DNA of 64,000 nt from DASUPK01 sp963763955 (GCA_963763955.1 CAVXQP010000012.1:6852-70851), one strand, 5' to 3'. Numbered from the stretch's first letter, positions 16,205 to 24,781 are shown. Translations and numbers: made by a program. Notes: a model not told the origin generated them from the letters alone.

Positions 16205-17033
16205 ATGCCCGAGCCCCCACACTTCAGACGAATCCTGATCCTGTGGGCCGCGCTCAGCATCATCGCGACGCCCATCGTGGTCCTGGTGTGGGCGCCCGAT
16301 CTGCCGCCGGGCAACAGCGCCAACGCGGCGTCGGGACAGGTGACGGACAACACGGTCCTGCTCGGTGTCGTGACGCCGATCGCCGCGCTGATGATCGTCT
16401 ACTTCGCCTACGCGCTGATCGTCTTCCGCCGCCGCGACGAGGGGCCGGACGAGGGGGTCGCGATCCGTGGGGACACCGGCATCCAGACGACCTGGCTGGC
16501 GGTCACCTCCGTGATCGTGCTCTTCCTGGCGACCTACGGCACCATCCGGCTCTTCGACGAGGGCTCCGGCGGCGGGCAGGGCGCGGATCCCGGTCGCCAA
16601 GCCGTCGGGCAGTGTGCTCCCGGTGCAGGTGATCGGCCAGCAGTGGGCGTTCACCTACCGCTTCCCGACGTTCGGGGGCGTGGAGACGCCTCACCTGGAG
16701 CTGCCGGTCGACCGGAACGTCGCGCTGCACGTCACCTCGCTCGACGTGATCCACTCGTTCTGGGCCCACGACCTCGGTGTGAAGGCCGACGCCAATCCGG
16801 GGGTGGACAACGTGGCCTATGTGCGCCCCACCGAGGTCAGGAGCTTCTCGATCCGCTGCGCCGAGCTCTGCGGGCTCTTCCACGGGCACATGTTCGACAC
16901 CGGCGAAGTGGTGAGCGACAGCGCCTTCCTCACCTGGATACATGCCCAGCAGGCGGCCTTCGGCCCGGCGACCGGCGCCCTTCCCAAGTTCAGGTCCCAC
17001 TACAACCCCGCTCCCCATAGGAGGGCCGGATGA
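16205..17033 (+). CDS. ctaC: Cytochrome c oxidase subunit II (one frameshift)
   Basis: Two N-terminal membrane spans (IIATPIVVLVW and PIAALMIVYFAYALIVF) and a CuA domain. All CuA ligands are present: His in DVIHSFWAHDLG, and CAELCGLFHGHM with both Cys, His and Met. It accepts electrons for oxygen reduction by the CtaD subunit. No fused cytochrome c domain follows, so this is an aa3-type subunit rather than caa3. A single-base shift near 16580 splits the two halves. The stop overlaps the ATG of ctaD. Confidence 0.9.
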
Positions 17034-18914
17034 ACAGCGAACGACCACCCGCCCGCCCCGGCGTGGCCTGGTCGGGTTCAACGTGCTCACCGGGATCCTG
17101 CTCGGGATCGTCGGCTTCTACTTCGGCTGGTGGCTGGGTCACCAGATCCATTTCACCAATTACGAGTACACGGCCGACACGGGGCAGAACGACATCGCCC
17201 TCTTCCTGGGCTATCTCTTCTTCGTCGTCGGCTTCCTCGCCGGGCTCGGGTACCTCAGATACCCGCTCGCCAGGATGGTCGGACGGGAGCCATCACACAG
17301 GGAGAACGAGGAAGGCGGCATCGGCCGCTACTTCGGCCTCTGCACCGACCACAAGGTGGTCGGGATGCAGTACCTGATCGGGATCGGCCTCTTCTTCTTC
17401 ATCGGCGGCGTGAACGCGATGCTGATCCGGGCCGAGCTGCTCCGGCCCTCGCCCCAGCTCTTCGGCGCGGGCAACTACCTGACGATCGTCAGCCTGCACG
17501 GCGCGATGATGATGGGGATCATGACCTCGGGCATCCTCGGCCCGTTCGCCAACTACTTCGTCCCACTGATGGTCGGCGCGAAGCGGATGGCGTTCCCGCG
17601 GATCGAGTCGCTCACCTTCTGGCTGCTGATGGCGGCCGGGGCGATCCTCGACGAGCGCCGTCTTCTTCGGCGGCCTTCCCACCGGCTGGACCGGCTACGG
17701 GCCGCTCAACGACCAGGCGAACATGGGAATGGACTCCTACATCATCTTCTTCATCCTGGTCGGGATCTCGATGACGCTCCTCGGGCTCAACCTGATCGCG
17801 ACGATCGTGACGATGCGGGCGCCCGGGCTGACCTGGGGGCGGCTGCCCATGTTCTGCTGGGGCGCGCTGTCGACGTCGGGCCTGATGGTGCTCGCGGCGC
17901 CCGTCCTGGCGGCCGTCCTGCTGATGGTGGGGCTCGACCGAACCGCGCAGACCTCGTTCTTCCAGGCGCCTTCGGGAGGCAGCCCCTACCTGTTCGAGAA
18001 CCTGTTCTGGTTCTTCGGCCATCCCGAGGTCTACGTGTTAGCCCTGCCCGGGTTCGGGATCATCCTCGAGCTGGTCCCGGTATTCGCGCGCAAGCCGCTC
18101 TGGGGCTACCGCCTGGCGGTCGCGGGCATGCTCGGCGTGGCGCTGCTGAGCTTCTTCGTCTGGCAGCACCACCTGTTCGTCAGCGGCATCAACTCCGCTC
18201 TGCGCCCCTTCTACATGCTCTCCACCGAGGTGATCTCGATACCCACCGGATTCATCTTCCTGTGCGGCATGGCGACGCTCTGGCGGGCGAGCATCCGATA
18301 CACGGTGCCGATGCTCTTCTGCCTCGCCTGGTTCTTCAACTTCTTCATCGGCGGGATCTCGGGGGTGTTCCTGTCGGACACCCCGAGCGACGTGAGCACG
18401 CACGGCAGCTTCTTCGTCATGGCCCACTTCCACTACACGATCATGGGCGGGCTGATCTTCACCTTCTTCGCCGCGATCTACTACTGGGTGCCGAAGATGA
18501 CCGGGCTGCGCTTCAACGAGACCCTGGCGAAGATCCACTTCTGGTCGATGTTCATCGCGTTCAACTCCACCTTCGGACCGCTCTTCGCGGCCGGGTTGCT
18601 CGGGATGCCGCGGCGCGTGTCGACCTATGCCTCGAGCCTCCAGCCGATCAACATCTGGGTCTCGGTGTCCGCATTCGTGCTCGGCTTGTCGATGCTGGTC
18701 TTCCTGGCCAACGTCGTCTACTCCATGGTGATCGCCCGCAAGCCGGCGGAGGCGAACCCGTGGGACTCCAAGTCGCTTGGAGTGGCAGCTGCCGACCCCG
18801 GTGCCCGTGCACAACTTCGACACCGTTCCCGTGATCGACTCGGATCCCTACGACTACGGAACCCCACCCCCGCCGGCGAGACCCGCCGAGGCGCCGGCGA
18901 CGGCGCCTGGATAG
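17030..18914 (+). CDS. ctaD: Cytochrome c oxidase subunit I with N-terminal two-span extension (frameshifted)
   Basis: Heme-copper oxidase subunit I. Visible landmarks: HGAMMMGIMT (heme a ligand), GHPEVYVLALPG (CuB His, the D-channel Glu and cross-linked Tyr), WQHHLF (CuB His pair) and MAHFHYTIMGG (heme ligands). The HPEV motif marks an A1-type enzyme. The canonical start (CTDHKVVGMQYL) is preceded by ~100 residues with two extra spans (GIVGFYFGWWLGHQ and YLFFVVGFLAGLGYL). The end EWQLPTPVPVHNFD is typical. Shifts occur near 17060, 17650 and 18778. Confidence 0.92.
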
Positions 18915-18916
18915 CC

Positions 18917-19537
18917 ATGGTCAGGCTTCCGAGGAGACGAGCGACGCACCCCCGCGGGCAGCCACGCGGAATACGTGGAGCCGCCGGAGGTCCACGAGCG
19001 GAACCTCTGGCTCGGCGCCCGCGTGATCGCCGGGACGACGATCATGTTCTTCGCGGCGTTCGTGTTCGCGTACTTCTACCTGCACTCGCTCAACAACAGC
19101 CACCTGTGGCGCCCGGCGGGTATCGACCCGCCGCAGAGGTACGGGATCGCAGTCGTCCTCCTCTTCGTCGCCAGCGCCGGCGCTCCTGGCCTACGCGGCC
19201 TGGGCGGCGCGTGAGAACCGCGGCTGGCTGGCTGCGGCGGGGACGGCACTCGCGCTCGGGCTCGCCGGGTGCGTGGTGCAGGTGTTCGAATACGCGAATC
19301 TCCACTTCAGCCCGACCGACGGCGGCTACGCGAGCGTGTTCATCGGCTGGACCATCCTCTTCGTCGTCTTCGTGCATCCTCACCATGTACTGGGTCGAGA
19401 TCCTCTTCGCCGAAGGGGTGCGCAATCGAGGGGCGGAGGAGGCAGTCGTGCCGGCCGGGCTGGCCGACGCGGCCTTCTACTGGGGCCTGCTGGCGGGCAT
19501 CGGGGTGCTCACCTGGGCGATCCTCTACCTGTTCTGA
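18917..19537 (+). CDS. ctaE: Cytochrome c oxidase subunit III (frameshifted)
   Basis: The pieces, read across three shifts (near 18960, 19185 and 19375), give a protein of about 205 residues with the subunit III pattern: EVHERNLWLGARVIAGTTIM, FVFAYFYLHSLN, FEYANLHFSPTDGGYASVF and a final span AGIGVLTWAILYLF. Subunit III stabilises the oxygen-reduction site of subunit I. The ATG at 18917 lies two bases after the ctaD stop. Confidence 0.85.
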   Translation: MVRLPRRRATHPRGQPRGIRGAAGGPRAEPLARRPRDRRDDDHVLRGVRVRVLLPALAQQQPPVAPGGYRPAAEVRDRSRPPLRRQRRRSWPTRPGRRVRTAAGWLRRGRHSRSGSPGAWCRCSNTRISTSARPTAATRACSSAGPSSSSSSCILTMYWVEILFAEGVRNRGAEEAVVPAGLADAAFYWGLLAGIGVLTWAILYLF

Positions 19538-19540
19538 GCC

Positions 19541-20404
19541 TTGCCCACGGCGACGCTGCCCTTCAGCTGGACCACCGACCCGGCGCTCCTCTGGGTGATC
19601 CTCGCCGCATGGCTCTACTGGCTGGGCGGCCGCGGGGTGCGGCCGCAGCCATCCGCAGCCCGCCGCTGGCGAATGGCCGCCTTCATCACCGGGCTCGCGA
19701 CCATCGTCGTGGCCCTCGCATCGCCGATCGACGATTGGGCCGAAAAGCTCCAGTGGGCGCACATGCTCCAGCACGTGCTCCTGCTGCTCGTTGCCCCTCC
19801 GTTGCTGGCGCTGGCCCGGCCATGGAACAGGATGTGGCGGGGGCTCCCGCTCGGCCTTCGCCGCGGGGTCGCGCATGAGGTCACGCGGGGCCGCTGGTCG
19901 GCGGCCTGCGGCGGACGGCGCGGTTCCTCGGCGATCCGGTCCCCTCCTGGCTGCTGTTCTCGGTCACCCTCGTCGTCTGGCACATCCCGTTCGCGTACGA
20001 CGCGACCCTGCGGTCGCCCGCTGGTTCACGCGACAGAGCACGCGCTCTTCTTCGCCACGGGCCTGCTGTTCTGGACGCGCGTGATCGACTCCCCGCCATG
20101 GCGATCGCCGCTGGCCGAGGGCGCGCGAGCCGTCTACGTCGTGTCTGCGATGGTCGTCAGCTGGCTGCTCGCGATCGTTCTCGCCTTCGCCAGCTCGCCC
20201 CTGTACGCCCCCTACGCGGCGGAGGCGACCCGACCCGGCGGGATCAGCGCGCTCACGGACCAGCAGCTCGCCGCCGGGGTGATGTGGGTGCCCGGCTCGA
20301 TCCCGTTCACGATTGCAATCATCTTCATCATCTACCGCTGGCTGGAGCCCGAGCGTGCGCCCGACCCGGCTCCCCGCGCCCGCGCGCTCGCCGGAAACCC
20401 GTGA
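19541..20404 (+). CDS. ctaG: CtaG-type cytochrome oxidase assembly factor (Caa3_CtaG)
   Basis: A polytopic protein with PIDDWAEKLQWAHMLQHVLL, the His-rich family hallmark, HATEHALFFATGLLFWTRVID and SPLYAPYA in the second half. It assists CuB insertion into subunit I. TTG start at 19541 just after ctaE. The frame stays open, but between about 19885 and 20030 the reading is shifted by two compensating indels; the correct frame there gives FSVTLVVWHIPFAYDATLR, a membrane span. True length about 287 residues. Confidence 0.85.
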   Translation: MPTATLPFSWTTDPALLWVILAAWLYWLGGRGVRPQPSAARRWRMAAFITGLATIVVALASPIDDWAEKLQWAHMLQHVLLLLVAPPLLALARPWNRMWRGLPLGLRRGVAHEVTRGRWSAACGGRRGSSAIRSPPGCCSRSPSSSGTSRSRTTRPCGRPLVHATEHALFFATGLLFWTRVIDSPPWRSPLAEGARAVYVVSAMVVSWLLAIVLAFASSPLYAPYAAEATRPGGISALTDQQLAAGVMWVPGSIPFTIAIIFIIYRWLEPERAPDPAPRARALAGNP

Positions 20405-20420
20405 CCTAGGAGGGAACAGG

Positions 20421-20555
20421 ATGCCGCTCCCGTCGAACATCATCGCCATCACGGTCGCCGGACAGGGCGTCCTCACCTGGGCGATCCCGCTCGGCGTCTT
20501 CCTCGCGGTCCTGGCCTGGTGCATGATGCTGCTGATTCGGCGCTTCCCCGAGTGA
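20421..20555 (+). CDS. 44-residue single-span membrane peptide of the oxidase locus
   Basis: ATG follows a perfect AGGAGGGA ribosome site. The product is one membrane span (IPLGVFLAVLAWCMMLLI) ending RRFPE. Peptides of this size in oxidase operons are often small subunits or assembly stabilisers; that role is inferred from position between ctaG and the SCO-like gene. Confidence 0.65.
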   Translation: MPLPSNIIAITVAGQGVLTWAIPLGVFLAVLAWCMMLLIRRFPE

Positions 20556-20579
20556 CGCCGGGCCATTCGGCGTGAATCG

Positions 20580-21218
20580 ATGAAGCGCGGCCGGACCGGG
20601 CTCCGGGCAGCCGGCCTGGTCGTCCTTGCGGCGGTCGTCGCCGGGGTCGGTGCCGGAGTCACGATCCACGCGCTGAACTCCGGAGGTGGCTCGAGCGGGC
20701 AGGACAATCCGCCGGGCCTGCACGGCCAGGCGACCTGGAACCCCGGGGAGAGGCCCGCCCCGGATTTTCTGCTGCCGGACCAGAGCGGCCGGCCGGTCTC
20801 CCTGGGCTCGCTGCGCGGCCGCACCGTGATGCTCGCCTTCTTCAGCTCGCGGTGCCGCCAGGCCTGCGCCCCGGAGGCACGGTCGCTTCGCACGGCCCTC
20901 CGCCTGCTCCCGCCGCCAGCTCGGCCGGTGCTGGTCATCGTGAGCCGCGACCCGTCCCACGACACGCCCGAATCGACGCGGGCGGCCGTCGCTCGCTGGG
21001 GCCTGGGAGCGGCAGCCGCCTGGCACTGGCTGCTCGGCTCGAGGGACCAGCTGGCTCCGGTGCTCAGGTCGTACCGAGTCGATGACAGTGCGGCCGGCGC
21101 GAATGCGACAGCGCCGGTCTATCTCATCGACCGGGAGGGCTTCGAGCGGGCCGGCCTTCTGTATCCATTCCCGCCGGGCTGGCCGGCGGGCGACCTCCGG
21201 ATCCTCGCCGGGGGCTGA
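20580..21218 (+). CDS. SCO-like thioredoxin-fold protein lacking the distal copper His
   Basis: A 212-residue protein with an N-terminal anchor and a thioredoxin/SCO fold (ERPAPDFLLPDQSGRPVSL). The cysteine pair keeps the CxxxC spacing (SSRCRQACAPEA) but lacks the CPDVCP prolines. Where SCO proteins carry the third ligand (HS..YGI), this protein has NATAPVYLIDREG, with no His. It may therefore act as a thiol reductase rather than a copper carrier. It lies between the 44-residue peptide and a normal SCO1. Confidence 0.75.
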   Translation: MKRGRTGLRAAGLVVLAAVVAGVGAGVTIHALNSGGGSSGQDNPPGLHGQATWNPGERPAPDFLLPDQSGRPVSLGSLRGRTVMLAFFSSRCRQACAPEARSLRTALRLLPPPARPVLVIVSRDPSHDTPESTRAAVARWGLGAAAAWHWLLGSRDQLAPVLRSYRVDDSAAGANATAPVYLIDREGFERAGLLYPFPPGWPAGDLRILAGG

Positions 21219-21335
21219 CGCGGCACCGGACATCCGACCGGCTGCCCGCCGATCGTCATACTCAGGATGGGGCCAGAGTCAGCTCGACCGTTCCCGGGTG
21301 TGGAGGGCGCTGACCTGACCGAAAGGACAAGGCGG

Positions 21336-22028
21336 ATGACCTTTGGACGCAAGCCCGGCGGCAGCGAAGCTCGGGTCGCACGTCCGTCTCCCGGCATCCC
21401 CCTCATCGCGGCAATGGCGCTGCTGGCGCTGTCCCTCGCCGGTTGCGGTGGGAGCGGATCAGGGTCGTCCTCGACCGGAGCATCCGGCGGGCAGTCAGCG
21501 ACCACCACCGTCAAGTACGCCGGCGTCGCCGCGGCTCCGTCGAAGCCCGCACCCCCTCTTGCCCTCCGGGATTCGCTCGGCCATCCGGTGAATCTCGACC
21601 AGTATCGAGGCAAGGCCGTGCTCGTCACGTTCATCTATGACCACTGCCCTGACATCTGCCCGCTGATGGTCGGCCACCTGCACGCGGCTCAGGCCCAGCT
21701 CGGGCCGGAGGCGCAGAAGCTCCAGATCATCGCCGTCTCCGTCGACCCGCGGGGTGACACCCCGAGCACCGTCAAGGCCTTCCTGCAAGAGCACCGGATG
21801 ACTGGGCGCATGGAGTACCTGATCGGGTCGCGCCCCGAGCTCGAGAAGGTCTGGCGCGACTGGAGCATCCTCGCCAAGGCGACTCCGACAACCAAGGATC
21901 CCGATCTGGTCGAGCACTCCGCACTGGTCTATGGGATCAGTGCCAGCGGCAGGATCACGACCCTCTATCAGCATGATTTCGTCCCTTCGCAGATCGTCCA
22001 CGACGTCCCCATCCTTGCGTCGCAATAG
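21336..22028 (+). CDS. SCO1/SenC copper chaperone, lipoprotein (oxidase module)
   Basis: A 230-residue lipoprotein (LALSLAGC lipobox) with CPDICP and the distal His in EHSALVYGI. ATG 21336 follows GAAAGGA; an upstream in-frame start at 21267 has no ribosome site. It closely resembles the SCO1 at 13640 in the copper module. It should load copper into CtaC or CtaD of this locus. Followed after nine bases by the TlpA-like gene. Confidence 0.92.
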   Translation: MTFGRKPGGSEARVARPSPGIPLIAAMALLALSLAGCGGSGSGSSSTGASGGQSATTTVKYAGVAAAPSKPAPPLALRDSLGHPVNLDQYRGKAVLVTFIYDHCPDICPLMVGHLHAAQAQLGPEAQKLQIIAVSVDPRGDTPSTVKAFLQEHRMTGRMEYLIGSRPELEKVWRDWSILAKATPTTKDPDLVEHSALVYGISASGRITTLYQHDFVPSQIVHDVPILASQ

Positions 22029-22037
22029 GAGGCCGCC

Positions 22038-22553
22038 ATCCATCGGCGACTGCGCGTCGGTCTGATCGTCCTCGCCGCCGTTGCTGCACTGATCGCGATC
22101 GTGCTGCTGAGCGGCACCTCGAGCCAGCCCGAGACCGGCAGGCAGGCGCCCCGGCTGCCGACACGCGTCCTGGTTCCGCCACAGGTGACCCTCGCCTCCC
22201 TGCGCGGCAAGCCCGCTGCGATCAACTTCTGGGCGAGCTGGTGTGCCCCTTGCAAGAAGGAGGCCCCGGACCTGGAGCGTCTCGCCGGCTTGCTGCGAGG
22301 GCGGGCCCGCCTTGTCGGGGTCAATTGGTCGGACGGGGCGAGTGACGCTCGCTCTTACGTCGACCAGTACCACCTGACCTTCCCCAACCTGATCGACCCC
22401 GACGGAGTCACCGGGGACCACTATCGATTGAACGGCCTCCCGACCACGTTCATCCTCGACTCCCAGGGAAAGATCACCGCCGTTCTCCGCGGGCCTCAGT
22501 CCACGGACTCCCTGTTGCGGGCGCTGCACTTGACCTCTCAGCCGAATTCTTAG
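22038..22553 (+). CDS. TlpA/ResA-like membrane-anchored thioredoxin
   Basis: A thioredoxin-fold protein with active site FWASWCAPCKKEAPDLE and cis-proline region LNGLPTTFILDSQG. It has an N-terminal anchor (VGLIVLAAVAALIAIVLLSG) only if translation begins upstream of the first ATG (22101). The only codon well placed after the AGGAGG at 22028-22033 is ATC at 22038, giving 171 residues; either a rare ATC start or an ATG misread. Such proteins reduce apo-cytochrome or CuA cysteines during oxidase assembly. Confidence 0.8.
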   Translation: MHRRLRVGLIVLAAVAALIAIVLLSGTSSQPETGRQAPRLPTRVLVPPQVTLASLRGKPAAINFWASWCAPCKKEAPDLERLAGLLRGRARLVGVNWSDGASDARSYVDQYHLTFPNLIDPDGVTGDHYRLNGLPTTFILDSQGKITAVLRGPQSTDSLLRALHLTSQPNS

Positions 22554-22599
22554 GGAATTGTCATCGGCCGTTCAGGCCGCTCCCAGGTTCCGCCGGGAA

Positions 22600-22633
22600 G
22601 GTGTCAGGGGCTTGACACCGGGAAAAGGTGTCA
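22600..22633. repeat. REP-like palindrome GGTGTCA...TGACACC
   Basis: Seven-base inverted arms at 22600-22606 and 22613-22619 with a six-base loop, followed by a third half-site at 22627-22633. It lies between tlpA and a small membrane gene. It could be a terminator stem, an operator, or a REP element. Confidence 0.45.
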
Positions 22634-22674
22634 GGAGTCAAACCAGCCCCAACACCGAAAGGAGGCGGAAGAAA

Positions 22675-22887
22675 GTGACGATGGCAACGATCTTGATTCT
22701 CAACGGAGTGGCGGTCGTCGGCCTGCTCGCGCTCTTGGCGGCGACCATGCGGCTTCCGTATCACCTGCCGACTTCCCCTGGATCCGGCGCCGAGCGACGG
22801 GACCCGCACCCCCGTCGGCGGACGTCGACGGCGAGCGAGGGCTCACGCCGCGGGCGTGGTGCCCCCGAGCCCGCCTACTCCGAGTAG
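22675..22887 (+). CDS. Small single-span membrane protein, unknown
   Basis: A 70-residue protein with one N-terminal span (ILILNGVAVVGLLALLAATM) and a charged, disordered tail. GTG at 22675 and ATG at 22681 are both possible; AAAGGAGG lies 10 bases before the GTG. It is the last gene of the oxidase strand and converges on ctaB. Confidence 0.55.
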   Translation: MTMATILILNGVAVVGLLALLAATMRLPYHLPTSPGSGAERRDPHPRRRTSTASEGSRRGRGAPEPAYSE

Positions 22888-22915
22888 GCCCTTCTGCGAT
22901 CCGGCGGCGGCACGG

Positions 22916-24199
22916 TCAAACGACGACGACCGTGTCGACCGCCATCGCGGAGAACAGGATCGCCAGGTAGAGCAGCGAGAAGTGGAAGAGGCGTCCGGCG
23001 CGCGCGGGATTCGTCCCGCGCGCCAGGCTGAGCGCCAGACCGATGAAGACCGCGTCGAGAGCGAGCGCAACCCCGAGATACAGGCCGCCGACCGAGTGCC
23101 AGAGGAAGGGCAGCAGCGTGGTCGCGGCCAGGATGAGGGAATACGCGACTATCTGGCGTGAGGTCTCGCGATCCCCGCGCACGACGGGCATCATCGGAAT
23201 CCGGGCGGCCGCATACTCGCGCTTGATCAGCAGGGCGAGGGACCAGAAGTGCGGCGGCGTCCAGAAGAAGATGATCAGGAATAGGAAGATCGCCGGCAGA
23301 GTGAGGTTGCCTGTCGCGGCGGCCCAGCCGACCAGCGGCGGCACCGCTCCCGCCGCGCCCCCGATGACGATGTTCTGGACGGTCCAGCGCTTGAGCCATT
23401 GCGTGTAGACCAGGACGTAGAAGAGCCCACCGACCAAGGCCAACGTCGCGGTCAAGACGTTCACCAGGCTCGCGAGAAGGACGAAGGAGAAGGCCGACAG
23501 CACCAGCCCGAACTCGACCGCGCGCGGCGGGATCAGGCGACCCGCGACGATCGGCCTGTCCGAGGTCCGATCGCCCATCAGGGCGTCGATGTCGCGGTCG
23601 AGGTAGTGGTTCAGCGCGCTCGCCCCCGCGCATGCGAGCGCACCGCCGGCCAGGACAACTGCGAGCTGAGGCAGGTTCGGCAGACCGCCGGCGCCCACGA
23701 ACATTCCGGCGGCCGCCGTGATCAGCAGGAGAAGCATGATCCGCGGCTTGGTGAGCGCTACGTAGTCCCGCCAGGCGCCTGCCGGAACGCGCTCTCCCCG
23801 GAACGACTCGGCTGCGTTGAGCAGCGCGACTGCGAGAGCCAAGCCGGCGAACGCCACATGCAGCACGACGGCCCACTCGGGCCGACCAGCCAGCGCGATG
23901 ACCCCGCCGAAGGCGCTCTCCACGACGAACAGGGCAAGGGCCGCAATCGAGACCACCAGCATCCGCGGGTGCGCGATCGCCGCGACGACGACCACCGCGG
24001 CGAGCAGAGGAACGCCCACGATCGCGAGCACCCTGTGCGGGAGGCCCAGGTGCAAGGCGCCGCTGGCGACGACGAGCGCGGTGGCGACGGCGGCCCCCAT
24101 CGCAGCCAACCGCAGCCAGGCGCCGGGCGCGACCTCACCCGTGTCCCATGGCGCGCCCGAGCCTTGCGGGTCGCCGATCAGCGTACGGGTCTGAGCCAT
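22916..24199 (-). CDS. ctaB: Heme O synthase (protoheme IX farnesyltransferase) with CtaA-like N-terminal membrane domain
   Basis: A 427-residue protein. Residues ~130-427 are CtaB: LTKPRIMLLLLITAAAGM, the prenyl-diphosphate motif NHYLDRDIDALM, YTQWLKRWTVQNIVIGG and FFWTPPHFWSLALL. It farnesylates heme B to heme O, the precursor of heme A for this oxidase. The first ~125 residues add about four spans resembling part of the CtaA/COX15 fold, but full CtaA histidines are not obvious, so heme A synthesis cannot be claimed. ATG 24199 follows AAGGAGG. It converges on the oxidase genes. Confidence 0.92.
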   Translation of the reverse strand: MAQTRTLIGDPQGSGAPWDTGEVAPGAWLRLAAMGAAVATALVVASGALHLGLPHRVLAIVGVPLLAAVVVVAAIAHPRMLVVSIAALALFVVESAFGGVIALAGRPEWAVVLHVAFAGLALAVALLNAAESFRGERVPAGAWRDYVALTKPRIMLLLLITAAAGMFVGAGGLPNLPQLAVVLAGGALACAGASALNHYLDRDIDALMGDRTSDRPIVAGRLIPPRAVEFGLVLSAFSFVLLASLVNVLTATLALVGGLFYVLVYTQWLKRWTVQNIVIGGAAGAVPPLVGWAAATGNLTLPAIFLFLIIFFWTPPHFWSLALLIKREYAAARIPMMPVVRGDRETSRQIVAYSLILAATTLLPFLWHSVGGLYLGVALALDAVFIGLALSLARGTNPARAGRLFHFSLLYLAILFSAMAVDTVVVV

Positions 24200-24436
24200 G
24201 CCAGCCTCCTTGGCCGACGCTCGAGCTAGGCAAGTGATCGCCTGGACCAAGTGTCGTCCCTTGATCCGCGACTGTCAAACCCTCCAGGCTCGATCCGTCG
24301 GGCGCGCTCGACTGCTTCAGAAGGGCAACAAGAGGGCAACAGACGGGACGGAGTCCAGACGAACCCAGACGAACTCGAATCCCGATATAGGGCCGATCCC
24401 GAGCCCAGACGAGCCCCACCGAACTCCCGCCGCGGT
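24200..24436. other. Gene-free stretch with decayed tRNA tail and attachment-arm repeats
   Basis: Bases 24284-24308 resemble the T-arm and acceptor end of the tRNA-Arg fragments with one substitution and two missing bases, a possible fifth, decayed copy. GGGCAAC repeats follow at 24323-24329 and 24334-24340, and the sequence to 24480 matches 4985-5144 closely. Confidence 0.55.
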
Positions 24437-24480
24437 CTACGAAACCGAAGGTCACAGGTTCGAATCCTGTCGGGCGCGCT
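24437..24480 (+). repeat. tRNA-Arg(ACG) 3'-half repeat, copy 4 (att-like)
   Basis: Identical to the 44-base copies at 5101, 7057 and 15060; its 110-base upstream flank is also shared with copy 1. It closes the oxidase module. Confidence 0.85.
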
Positions 24481-24521
24481 CTCTTTCGCCTCCTCATGCG
24501 GCGTTTGGGGTGCAAAGCGCG

Positions 24522-24781
24522 CTAATCGAAGCGCCAGGGCGATGACCCAGGCCCGCTTCGTGCCGCCCTTGAGGAAGGCCGATTGCGGAGCCTAGGCGTG
24601 ACCGGACCATCGCCCAACGTCGCAAGGAACCCACCGCCGAAGAAGAGCGCAAGATCGACCGCCACCAGCACGAAGGCCCCCGTTCCACGAAGGCGGCCGG
24701 ATAAAGCAGGAGGGACCCGACGACGGCGATGACCCCGAGCGCTCCCACAAGCGGGATAGGCCACAGCTCGCGTCTCGCCAT
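24522..24781 (-). CDS. Small two-span membrane protein (frameshifted)
   Basis: The first half (MARRELWPIPLVGALGVIAV, then VGSLLLYPAAFVERG) and a second half in the next frame (AFVLVAVDLALFFGGGFLAT) together give a protein of about 86 residues with two or more membrane spans. The shift is near 24680. No family recognised. It may be the intact 3' neighbour of the attachment site or a decayed gene. Confidence 0.45.

Noticed and set aside
19885..20030. Programmed frameshifting in ctaG or other oxidase genes
   Set aside because: Shifts are scattered, lack slippery heptamers or a shared context, and occur in compensating pairs; errors explain them better.
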